64,000 nt of DNA from Excoecaria cochinchinensis. Lineage: Eukaryota > Streptophyta > Magnoliopsida > Malpighiales > Euphorbiaceae. The stretch is from NCBI GenBank assembly GCA_947683425.1, contig CANTUQ010000296.1, positions 531,001-595,000 of the forward strand. The letters are read 5' to 3'. A program made the position numbers and the translations under genes. The stretch's first letter is position 1, and each line of letters starts with the position of its first letter. The notes beneath the pieces were generated by a model, which had not been told where the DNA came from, searched no databases, and saw only the letters and a list, made by a program, of their open reading frames with translations. Below are positions 43,801 through 52,334 of this stretch, piece by piece.

Positions 43801-46406
43801 AAACCAACCCCGGGGAGAAAACTCATTCTTTTCATCATATTGACAACTTGGGGGCTTACCTCTGTCCCATCTTCTTCACTTACCATAGCCACGTGGAAAC
43901 CACTGAAGGGTTGATTGGAAATTCCGAGCACTGACACTTGATTATCACTAGCCGCTTTAATGGTCACAATCTGGCCTTCATGGGGAATCTTAATCATTTG
44001 ATGGAGCGTAGATGGAACCCCTCCTAACTTGTGAAACCAAGGCCTTCCAAGCAGCACTGCAAAGTTAGCCGGTATTGGCAGGACAACAAACTCAGCCTCT
44101 ATCTCAACTGGACCGGTCTTGACTTGCGCCTTAAAAGTTCCCGCAGCTTGCCTTCTCGAGTTGTCATAAGCAGTGATAGTCAGATCAGATTCATTCAACA
44201 TGCCCTCATTCAACCCAAATGCAGATAATGCTACCAGTGGGCACACATTGATAGAGGACCCGTCATCCACCATGACACAGGCCGTGTGTTTACCATTGAT
44301 CTGAGCTCTAATGTACAGAGGGCGATTGTGATTGCGACCCTCTACCGGCAGATCTGCATCAGTGTAAACTATGTTCTCCTCAGATTCCCCTTTCACAATG
44401 CACAATAACTCGGATGGTGAGATAGTGGTGGCGACTGTCGATTCACACAAGGCTTCAACTAGCTTCTGCCTATGGCTTGGGGATTGCCTTAATAGGTCCC
44501 AGATGGATATTTGTGCTGTCGTCTTCTTCAACTGTTTCAGGACCTGGTTCTCTTCTGTCTCTCTCTCTTCGCTTGGAGGCACTGGATCCTGTTGTTTCTC
44601 AATTTCCGGCACCACTCTCCCACTGCGGGTAACAGCCTGCACCTCTTGCACTTTATCTTCTTCATCCCCAGAGTTCCATACATCCTTCAGCTCGCCGGCC
44701 TCTTCAGTCTCACCTTCACTGGCTGAGTCCCAACATTCTATCATGTTGATCTGGGGCTTCTCCCTATTGACTTCCTGTTCGGGGCGGACGATAGCCATGT
44801 AGTCATTGCCGTAGAGATCCCTCAGCACATACCATTCTGGCAAGCTTGACCCTATCATGAAGACTGGAGGAGGAACGGCATTATATCCGGTATTCTTCTT
44901 CTTCTCTCTCTTTTCAGGGTCAGAGATCTGCTTACTATCAATAAGATCTTGGACCCGATCCCTTAAAGTTCTGCAAGAGTCAGTGAGGTGGCTAGTGTGC
45001 TGGTGGAAAGCACAGTATTGGTCTCCTCTATGGTTCGGCTGACCGTAGGTCTTAGCTTGTCTGGCTGGCAATGGCTGAAGTTTTCCCTCTTTCATTAATC
45101 GTTCTAGGACCCAGGACAATGGCCTCCCCAAATTCGAATATCGCCTCTGGTTCACGTCAGTGGCTGAAACTTCCGCTGTTTTGCCCACTCTGTTACTGCT
45201 ACTTCCGGCGCCACCTGACCTATTTCCCCCTTGGTTCCCGAAGTTCTTCCGGGCAAAACTGTCATTGCTGGCTTTCCTTGCCAAGTACTCCGATTCAGCT
45301 TCAATTGCTATGTCTTTTAAGGATTCCCAATCCTTGAGCCCCTTCATCTTAAGCCCCTCCCTCAAGTATGGGCTTGCATTTTTGATAAATAGTCTGATTT
45401 GATCCGAGGTATCGGGTTTCCTCTTCATCTCCATAACGCGATTCCTCCACCGCGTAAGGTAGTCATGGAAAGATTCACCAGACTTTTGTTGCAGGAGCTC
45501 AAGATCCTTTAGCGTCACTTCCATACGGGTGCTGCAGTCGTACTGCCTCATGAACTCACTTGTAAGCAGATCCCAATCCTCTTTCGACCTCCTGTCTAAA
45601 CCGTGGTACCAATCAATCGTTGACCCCATCAAACTAAGGCAGAAGTACTCCACCTTTTGCTTCTTGGTAAGACCTGTGCCCTTCATGATTAAGGCATACT
45701 GCTTGAGGTGGGCTGAAGGGTCAGAAGTGCCATCGAACTTTGGTAAGTCCGGCATCTTAAATCTCTGAGGCAGCAGCTCTTCCTCACCCAAGTCTACATC
45801 TTCGGGGATGACCCCTTTCCCGACCGATACCATTCGTGCGATGGCCTCCATTCTTTCCTCCATCTTCCTCATCACATCATCCTCTAGTTTAGGAACTTTG
45901 CATCTCACAGTTTGAGGGACTACTGGCTCATCTTCCTCTTCCCCTAAGAAATCATCCCTCGGGTCCAGAATCCTTACCCTCGGCTGCTCAACTGGTGCCG
46001 CCACCCTAGGTTCAGTAACTGGCTGTGGTACAGTAGTAGTTGGTATAGTGGTCTCCATAACAGGTGTTTCGACTGGGTCAACTGCTGGAGTTCCAGACGG
46101 TTGTCCAGCGTGTGATGTCATCTGGACGACAAGGTTCCCCATCATAGCAAGCATTTTCCTTTCAAAGTCTTTGAATCTCTTGTCCAAGTCCTGTGTTGTT
46201 ACAGCACCCGACTCTTGCGGTAAGTCTGCTATTTCTGATCTAGAGGATTGTTCTGAGTAAGAGTCTGAGTTTCTATCCCAATCTGAACCTGATGCTGATG
46301 TCAAAGCTGACGGCTCAAATACTTGATTTCTGACCAACCTCCCGCTAGGATCTCTGGACCACTCAAATGGATCTATGATGGCTGAAAAAATCCAATCCGT
46401 TAGCAT
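40896..46406 (-). CDS. gag-pol: Gag-protease-RT-RNase H-aRNase H of Tat element (1,836 aa, ends at premature TGA)
   Basis: ATG at 46406 (minus). Residues 1-210 are acidic and variable, and the Gag core lies at about 215-380. A zinc-knuckle variant has His in place of the second Cys (C465-H468-H473-C478). Protease shows VDDGSS (Asp715). A G-patch-like segment GVGLGKSSQGIQEPI lies at 866-880 with GLGY at 890-893. RT covers about 1190-1370, with VCVDYRGLN and YVDD (1309-1312). The first RNase H at 1450-1570 has lost its leading Asp context (LYLAIEEN), as is common in Tat. A second, archaeal-type RNase H lies at 1597-1720 with Asp1603, Glu1639, Asp1665 and Asp1715. The frame stops at the start of the integrase finger. 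Without integrase the element cannot insert itself, but these domains could still be translated. Confidence 0.92.
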   Translation of the reverse strand: MLTDWIFSAIIDPFEWSRDPSGRLVRNQVFEPSALTSASGSDWDRNSDSYSEQSSRSEIADLPQESGAVTTQDLDKRFKDFERKMLAMMGNLVVQMTSHAGQPSGTPAVDPVETPVMETTIPTTTVPQPVTEPRVAAPVEQPRVRILDPRDDFLGEEEDEPVVPQTVRCKVPKLEDDVMRKMEERMEAIARMVSVGKGVIPEDVDLGEEELLPQRFKMPDLPKFDGTSDPSAHLKQYALIMKGTGLTKKQKVEYFCLSLMGSTIDWYHGLDRRSKEDWDLLTSEFMRQYDCSTRMEVTLKDLELLQQKSGESFHDYLTRWRNRVMEMKRKPDTSDQIRLFIKNASPYLREGLKMKGLKDWESLKDIAIEAESEYLARKASNDSFARKNFGNQGGNRSGGAGSSSNRVGKTAEVSATDVNQRRYSNLGRPLSWVLERLMKEGKLQPLPARQAKTYGQPNHRGDQYCAFHQHTSHLTDSCRTLRDRVQDLIDSKQISDPEKREKKKNTGYNAVPPPVFMIGSSLPEWYVLRDLYGNDYMAIVRPEQEVNREKPQINMIECWDSASEGETEEAGELKDVWNSGDEEDKVQEVQAVTRSGRVVPEIEKQQDPVPPSEERETEENQVLKQLKKTTAQISIWDLLRQSPSHRQKLVEALCESTVATTISPSELLCIVKGESEENIVYTDADLPVEGRNHNRPLYIRAQINGKHTACVMVDDGSSINVCPLVALSAFGLNEGMLNESDLTITAYDNSRRQAAGTFKAQVKTGPVEIEAEFVVLPIPANFAVLLGRPWFHKLGGVPSTLHQMIKIPHEGQIVTIKAASDNQVSVLGISNQPFSGFHVAMVSEEDGTEVSPQVVNMMKRMSFLPGVGLGKSSQGIQEPIATRGQKDRRGLGYVVDAKKNKPAKKPTEVPHILETFMPAASACAYCGEAEPQWIGGKITPGFEIFNDVFDWSEGVVKAVEAFWDEEIFNQTLAWDREVPEEIITESLLATRVKGKEKVEGEAAVPELKSLKIAEVQDERPSTSEPASAKDDDDSFTDVLFIPELFDNSVCNSEYFNNMNDFAYLCDVSHDFIMHDHEHESFIFDINSTNTTSFNLETLENPKEILIASDVTLEERIKFERILKKYERVFAWTYEDMPGIDRAVAEHAIPTYPECKPVKQKLRRLRPEWAEKVKEEVHKQIEAKFLVEVQYPTWLANVVPVAKKDGRVRVCVDYRGLNKACPKDDFPLPHIDVLVDSAAAYMMYSFVDGYAGYNQILNRIVDRIKTAFITEWGTFAYRVMPFGLKNAGATYQRMATKILDDLIHKEVEVYVDDMMIKSATREGHFEALEKFFQRIDKYNLRLNPKKCIFGVTSGKLLGHVVSQRGIEVDPDKIKAIREMPTPQKEKEVRSFLGKLQYISRFISKLASVCEPIFKLLRKNQPVKWNDDCQKAFDVIKDYLQHPPVLRPPRPVKPLILYLAIEENSVGAMMAQEDEFGVEFAVYYLSKKFLPYEAKYVEVEKICLAVIWASKKLRHYFHSYKVQVVAKQNPLRYLQQAPSLLGKMGRWLILLQEFDVEYITRKTIKGRAVAEFLADHPIEGDQLLYEFLDENVVAITVQKWQMYFDGAVNNRGAGAGVILVTPDGEKLPLAKKLRYKATNNEAEYKACIFGLEALSAVGAKVVEVLGDSSLVIRQVRGEWAIKEERLLPYAKCLKELSGRFEICTFNYVPRDENQLVDALATLVSMWDNPKGIVMKPVLISSSSKPYFETEQVGDVEATDGKPWYYDVQNYLEKSIFPEEATEKDQRLIRKLSTQFISVDGVLYKRQADGIQLRCLDEKEAKRVMEETHAGVCGAHMNG

Positions 46407-47140
46407 GATGCATGGATGGCATTAAGAGTGCATGGTCGTGTTGATGCAGCATCCACAATCACATGCAAGCAAACAAACCCTTCCAACCTTATTACTCCCG
46501 CACACGGGGCAATGCGGTCTCTTTCCTAGGTGGGCTTAGTCCAAGGGTCAACAGGGGACCCTATGAACGCGTGAAGTGCACGGCGGAAATCCGGCAGCAT
46601 AACAGCTCTAGTCTAATGTACACGCGTATGAGTTTTGGCCATTATGTATTTGGACAATTCAATCAAGTTAAAGTGGGCTCACCGGGGCATGAAAGCCTTT
46701 GATAAAAGATCACTTAACTTGCTTGACTTTGTTTAATACACGACGGCCCATGTCACAAGCATCATGATAAGGAGCATACCACCTAGTGGAAGTTTCTATT
46801 TGCCATTACATGGGCTTTGGTCAAGGTGATTATTTTAGGCTACCCAAGCATGGTTCGCGCCAACGGGTCTAGCTCATCACGAGCATAACGACCGATTGGG
46901 TCTCCATTTTGATATACCAAAAGGTACAAGGCTCGGGCTGGTGATTATCCTTAACACTTCCCTACAATGAGTGAAAGTAGGGTCGTGCTTCGGGAATGCA
47001 CCGGGGTAAGATAGGGACCAACTAGCGTAAGTCTAAGGCTCTAAAATGATGCAATTTTCGAAAAGAGATAGAATTTTAAGTCTTAAAAGCCCAATTATAT
47101 TCTTAACCAAAGCACTTTCGGAGCAAAGTCTCAAACACAA
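46407..47140 (-). other. 5' leader of element 3
   Basis: About 0.73 kb lies between the primer site and the gag ATG on the minus strand. No convincing ORF is seen, so the extra upstream ORF1 of Ogre elements is absent. Confidence 0.7.
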
Positions 47141-47160
47141 AGTCCCCAGCGGAGTCGCCA
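47141..47160 (-). promoter_or_regulatory. Primer binding site, tRNA-Arg type (element 3)
   Basis: The minus strand reads TGGCGACTCCGCTGGGGACT, one base after the LTR end. This is the tRNA-Arg-type site described for Tat/Ogre elements. Confidence 0.88.
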
Positions 47161-47161
47161 C

Positions 47162-48344
47162 TGTGACGCGCGCCGAACCCGGAAACCCAGCAAGGGCCCT
47201 CAAAGTGAATCTACTTTAGGATTCGAGGTATGAAGGTTCGCGTCTTTTGATCATGGGCACCACGAGGCATCATCGGTGCGTCCCTCCCAATAGAACATTG
47301 GGGAGAATCACCTAGCCTAATGGCACCTAGAGGCACCTTTTGAGGTATCATGGAGTCGCCACCCAATTCCAAGGAATTGGGAAAAGGTCTCTCACCTCTT
47401 GTTGGTCGAGACCAGAGATTCGGTGTTCGGAACTTCCCTCTTATTTATGCTTTGGTTAAGTATAAGTGGTTTTTTAACTTCTTAAAATTATATCTCTCAT
47501 CTCACACGAGCGATGCATTTAATTAGATAGCGCATTAAAAGCACGTAAAGAAAGTAAATAAAAGCAATAAAGCGATAGATAGAAAAAGCGATAAATGAAA
47601 GCGATAAACACGCAAGCACGCAATTACAATGGAAATAGGGGCAGAATACAACCCCAATAAAAGAGGATTAGAGACATAAAGGGGGACAGAATACAATCCC
47701 CAAAATAAATAAAGTTGCCCCAAAATTAATTACAAGGGCCCAAAATGAAAGGACATAAATTTAAACACTCACCCAAAAATGAAATAAAAAGACATACATA
47801 AATCGGGACATTATTTTAGGAACATTGGTTCCTTCGCACTTGTTTGAAATTTAGGAACATTGGTTCCTTCGTGTTAATTTAAAGAGGGTTCGAAGAGTCG
47901 TTTTGATTGTTTGAATGAAAATCGGGATGAGTGATCCCATTTTGGAGAAAATTGACTCTTCGTTTTAATTGTGATATTTTTATGGTTGGGCTAAAATAAG
48001 GGACATTGGTCCCGATTTTATTAGTGAAAATTCTAATTTAATTATAGAAATATTTTTGTGATTTTTTATCGCACGCGTACACAAGTAAAAAATCTATATT
48101 TACAAATAACACGACATAAAGAAAGGGCTAAGAAAGGTCTCACCGAACCGGAGTATCCGCCTACGCATTGCGACCCATCCGGGGAGTCGCTGGGGCGCCC
48201 AAATAACTCGATTCAAGTTAAACTCATACAAAAATTAACATCAAAAATAATATTAGTAACAACTCCAAAAATTAATCAAATGAAGACAATATAATGACAA
48301 TAATAAAATCATAACAAATAATCATGGTATGGCGACAATAACAA

Positions 48345-48432
<88 letters not shown>

Positions 48433-49937
48433 GACAATGATAATAAATAATAGTGAATATAATATAAAGAAATACGATAGTAATAATAATAAATATAATG
48501 ATAATCATAATCATAATAACAATAACAATGTAACAATAAATAAGATGATTAATAGATATAATAGTCATAATAAAACCATATAATAACAATAATAATAATA
48601 ATAATAGTAGGGTGGAAATAATGCAAATAATAGTAGTAATGAATGAAAAATAATATGAAACCAGAATAATTAATTGAAGTAAGCAAATAATGTATTAATG
48701 ATGATATTAACTCATTAAGATGCTAAAAGTACTCAATATACATGATAATAATGGCAAAAAATAATATTAACAATAATAAATACTATACAAAAAAAATAAA
48801 TGAAGATGGGTTCAAGGATGTTTACCCTCAAAATTTTTAGATTGGGGGAAACGGTGTCCCGATCGATTTTCCTTGTCGGATTAGTGGTGATAAATATTTG
48901 AAGAAAATCTAGAAATTAATATTTTGAAATAAAACCGAGAAAATACTTTGGTAAAAATATTTTTGGTGGATGATTTGAGCAAAAGGAAATTAATTTTCCA
49001 AGCCCAAATCACTCAATAAAATGGATTGTGTATCTTTGAAGAACAATTAAAGATTAAAACTTGAGAAAGAAAAAAAGAAGTTAAGAATATTTTTTTTGAA
49101 GAAAAAGGTTGAAGAACCCCTTTGCTGGAGAAAAAAGTTGAAAGAAAAAGCCCCTCAAAAATTTTGCCGTCCCCCTCAAAAATGAGGGCCAATTCCTCAT
49201 TTAAGGTTGTCTTGGCCAAAAATGGCAAGGGACCAAAGAGACTTTCATTTTTAGTTAATAAAAAATGTCATAAAATGGTGAAACAAGAAAAAAAGTCAGA
49301 CTGAAGAAAATCAGACTGAAAACAGCGGAAAAAACGGACAGGCGAAGACCAGGTCGCGCGGAGAGGGCAAGGGCGCGCGCGGCAGCAGCCTGCTGCGCGC
49401 GTGGTGCCCCCGCACCGTGCGCGGCAGGCAGCTGCCTCGCGCGCAGGAGCTGCGAGCGAGACAGCTGGCCTCGCGCGCAGGGGGGCTGCGCGCGGCACCC
49501 CCCGCCTCACGCGCAGGAGCTGCGCTCGAGGCAGCCCGCCTCGCGCGCAGGGAGCTGCGCGCGAGGCCCTCCGCCTCGCGCGCAGGGAGCCTCGCGCGGG
49601 GCGCCTGCCCTGCGCGCAGGCGCCCCTGCGCGTCAGGGCAGCCTGCCGCGCAGGCAGCCCCGCGCTGCCGCAGGCGGCCTTCGCGACTTTTTCTTCTTTT
49701 TTTTTTATTTATTTATTTTAAGTCTTGACACAATATTTTTCATTCTATTATTTATTATTATTTTTTTACTCCATTTTAATTTTGATTTCCAAAAAAAATA
49801 TATATTTTAATCATTTTCCGAAAAACACACGTTTGACAAGGGAACGATCGACTCTCACCTTTCTTGCCGAAAATCGGTCTTCTATTTCATCATCGGGTAA
49901 TCCTGATCTTGGACCGCCTCGGGACCCGGTGTCTACA
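47162..49937 (-). repeat. Element 3, 5' LTR in its own orientation (2,776 bp)
   Basis: Homologous to 35350-38224. It differs by about 16 visible substitutions (for example GAT/GAC at the edge and TCCGC/TCTAC 50 bp in), a longer TAA run (about 48343-48432) and a shorter GC-rich tract (about 49330-49690). It is followed by the right GGTGG target copy at 49938-49942. Confidence 0.94.
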
Positions 49938-50667
49938 GGTGGGCATAGATTGAAGAAAAGAAGAAAGGAAAGAGAGTGAGAGAGGGAACACAGCTTGCAT
50001 TCCCGTCCCCCTCCTCTCACGCTCCTTCTTCTTCTTCTCTTCTCATTTCTTTGTTTTTCCTTTCATTCTCTTTGGCTTTGGCTTGGGGTTGTGTTTAGCT
50101 TGGATTGTGAGGCTGCTTTGAAGAGGTAAGTGGGAGTTAACATGTTGTTGTTGTTCTTCTTCTTCTTCTTCTTTCTCCTGTTTTGGTTGAGTTAGGGTTT
50201 GGACTAAGAATTATGGGTTTTATTTGTGCAAGCTTTGGATTACAAGAAGGAACAAAGTAAAGGCAAGGAACGGATTGAGCATTGATCTTGAAGCTGATTT
50301 TGGATCGTCATTTTGAGGTTTGGGAGCTCTGTTTACTGCATTTGAAGTTCTTAGTGTTTTGCCCTAATTCTCACTTAGGATGTATATGTGTTTGCATTTC
50401 TGGAATTTGGTATGTTTTGGATTGTGTAATGCATGATTTATGTGAGTGGATGTGTTAGCAATGCATGATATGAATTGAATTGAAGTTCTGAGTTTAGGTT
50501 TTGAAATTACTGTAACTTTTAGGGTTTATATTCTTAAAGAAATTAAATGTGTTTATGCATTGTTTGATTGTTGAATTAAGTTGCAATTATCTTGTTTATG
50601 TTGTTTGGGACATCGATTGAAAGGTAAGATGAGTTTGGTGGTGTTTTGAATCAGATTTAAAATGATT
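49938..50667 (+). repeat. Element 2, 3' LTR, right piece (truncated)
   Basis: This continues the LTR exactly where element 3 interrupted it (matches 30611-31344) with two substitutions seen. It stops at AAAATGATT, where the intact LTR continues TTTATCG but here satellite begins. About 2.97 kb of LTR, including the GTCACG cluster and the hairpin ladder, is missing. Confidence 0.94.
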
Positions 50668-50700
50668 GGGATAGCTACTGGAAAACTCGATTGGGATAGC
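50664..50700. other. LTR-satellite breakpoint with microhomology
   Basis: The LTR word ATGATT is joined to satellite GATTGGGATAGC, sharing GATT. Eighteen bases later the satellite jumps back: CTACTGG is followed by AAAACTCG instead of AAGCTT, sharing GGAA, before the array settles into normal phase. Two switches in 40 bp suggest a replication- or microhomology-based repair event. Confidence 0.85.
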
Positions 50701-52334
50701 TACTGGAAGCTTGCCGGTCACAACGCATCGAGAATTGGCCTCGTCGGAATCTGACGAATTTTTACGAATTTCCCTAGGTGTACCACTAGGGAAAATCACC
50801 AGAATCGAGAAATCGTAAAAAGTGGTGAAATCTTTAATCCGAGTCCAATAATTCGGGAAAACTCGATTGGGATAGCTACTGGAAGCTTGCCGGTCACAAC
50901 GCATCGAGAATTGGCCTCGTCGGAATCTGACGAATTTTTACGGATTTCCCTATGGGTACCACTAGGGAAAATCACCAGAATCGAAAAGTCGTAAAAAGTG
51001 GTGAAATTTTTGATCCGAGTCCAGTAATTCGGGAAAACTCGATTGGGATAGCTACTGGAAGCTTGCCGGTCACAACGTATCAAGAATTGGCCTCGTCGGA
51101 ATCTGACGAATTTTTACGGATTTTCCTAGGGGTACCACTAGAAAAATCACCAGAATCGAAAAGTCATAAAAAGTGGTGAAATTTTGGATCCGAGTCCAAT
51201 AATTCGGGAAATCTCGATTGGGATAGCTACTGGAAGCTTGCCGGTCACAACGCATCGAGAATTGGCCTCGTCGGAATCTGACGAAGTTTTACGGATTTCC
51301 CTAGGGGTACCACTAGGAAAAATCACCAGAATCGAAAAATCGTAAAAAGCGGTGAAATTTTGGATCCGAGTCCAATAATTCTGGTAAACTCGATTGGGAT
51401 AGCTACTGGAAGCTTGCCGGTCACAACGCATCGAGAATTGGCCTCGTCGGAATCTGACGAATTTTGACGGATTTCCCTACGGGTACCACTAAGGAAAATC
51501 ACCAGAATCGAAAAATCGTAAAAAGCGGTGAAATTTTGGATCCGAGTCCAATAATTCGGGAAAACTCGATTGGGATAGCTACTGCAACTTGTCGGTCACG
51601 ACGCATCGAGAATTGGTCTCGTCGGAATCTGACGAATTTTTACGGATTTCCCTAGGGGTACCACTAGGGAAAATCACCAGAATCGTGAAATCGTAAAAAG
51701 TGGTGAAATCTTGGATTCGAGTCCAATAATTCGGGAAAACTCGATTGGGATAGCTACTGGAAGCTTGCCGGTCACAACGCATCGAGAATTGGCCTCGTCG
51801 GAATCTGACGAATTTTTACGGATTTTCCTAGGGGTACCACTAGGGAAAATCACCAGAATCGAGAAATCGTAGAAAGTGGTGAAATCTTGGATCCGAGTCC
51901 AATAATTCGGGAAAACTCGATTGGGATAGCTACTGGAAGGTTGCCGGTCACAACGCATTGAGAATTGGCCACGTCGGAATCTGACGAATTTTTATGGATT
52001 TCCCTATGGGTACCACTAGGGGAAATCACCAGAATCGAGAAATCGTAAAAAGTGGTGAAATTTTTGATCCGAGTCCAAAAATTTGGGAAAACTCGATTGG
52101 GATAGCTAATGGAAGCTTGCCGGTCACAACGCATCGAGAATTGGCTTCGTCGGAATCTGACTAATTTTTACGGATTTTCCTAGGGGTACCACTAGGGGAA
52201 ATCACCAGAATCGAGAAATCGTAAAAAGTGATGAAATTTTGGATCTGAGTCCAATAATTCAGGAAAGCTCGATTGGGATAGCTACTGGAAGCCTGCCGGA
52301 CACAACGCGTCGAGAATTGGCTTCGTCAAAATCT

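Larger units (their letters stand above)
35350..49937 (-). mobile_element. Element 3: Tat-lineage Ty3/gypsy retrotransposon, nested (14,588 bp)
   Basis: It lies in the 3' LTR of element 2, flanked by GGTGG (35345-35349 and 49938-49942). Read on the minus strand: LTR (47162-49937), tRNA-Arg primer site, ~0.75-kb leader, gag-protease-RT-RNase H-second RNase H, integrase, a 3' untranslated region with 100-bp tandem repeats, polypurine tract, LTR (35350-38224). The second, archaeal-type RNase H, the tRNA-Arg primer site and the 3' tandem repeats are hallmarks of the Tat/Ogre group. No separate upstream ORF1 as in Ogre is visible. The LTRs differ by about 16 substitutions in ~2.35 kb plus length changes in the TAA and GC-rich tracts. 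Two in-frame stops disable the polyprotein. Confidence 0.94.
30366..50667 (+). mobile_element. Element 2: Tekay/Del-type gag-only retrotransposon, interrupted and right-truncated
   Basis: A 3,945-bp 5' LTR (30366-34310), a tRNA-Met primer site, a 0.79-kb internal region with a shortened gag ORF, a polypurine tract, then a 3' LTR split by element 3 (35350-49937) and ending prematurely at 50667. The LTR tips TGTCACACCCC and GGGGGTGTTATA, the TGGTATCAGAGC primer site, the Cys-rich zinc-knuckle block and the GAGGACGAAATTC sequence before the polypurine tract are typical of the Tekay/Del chromovirus lineage. Protease, RT, RNase H and integrase are absent, as in described TR-GAG-type non-autonomous elements. 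The aligned LTR parts (about 985 bp) show three substitutions. Confidence 0.88.
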
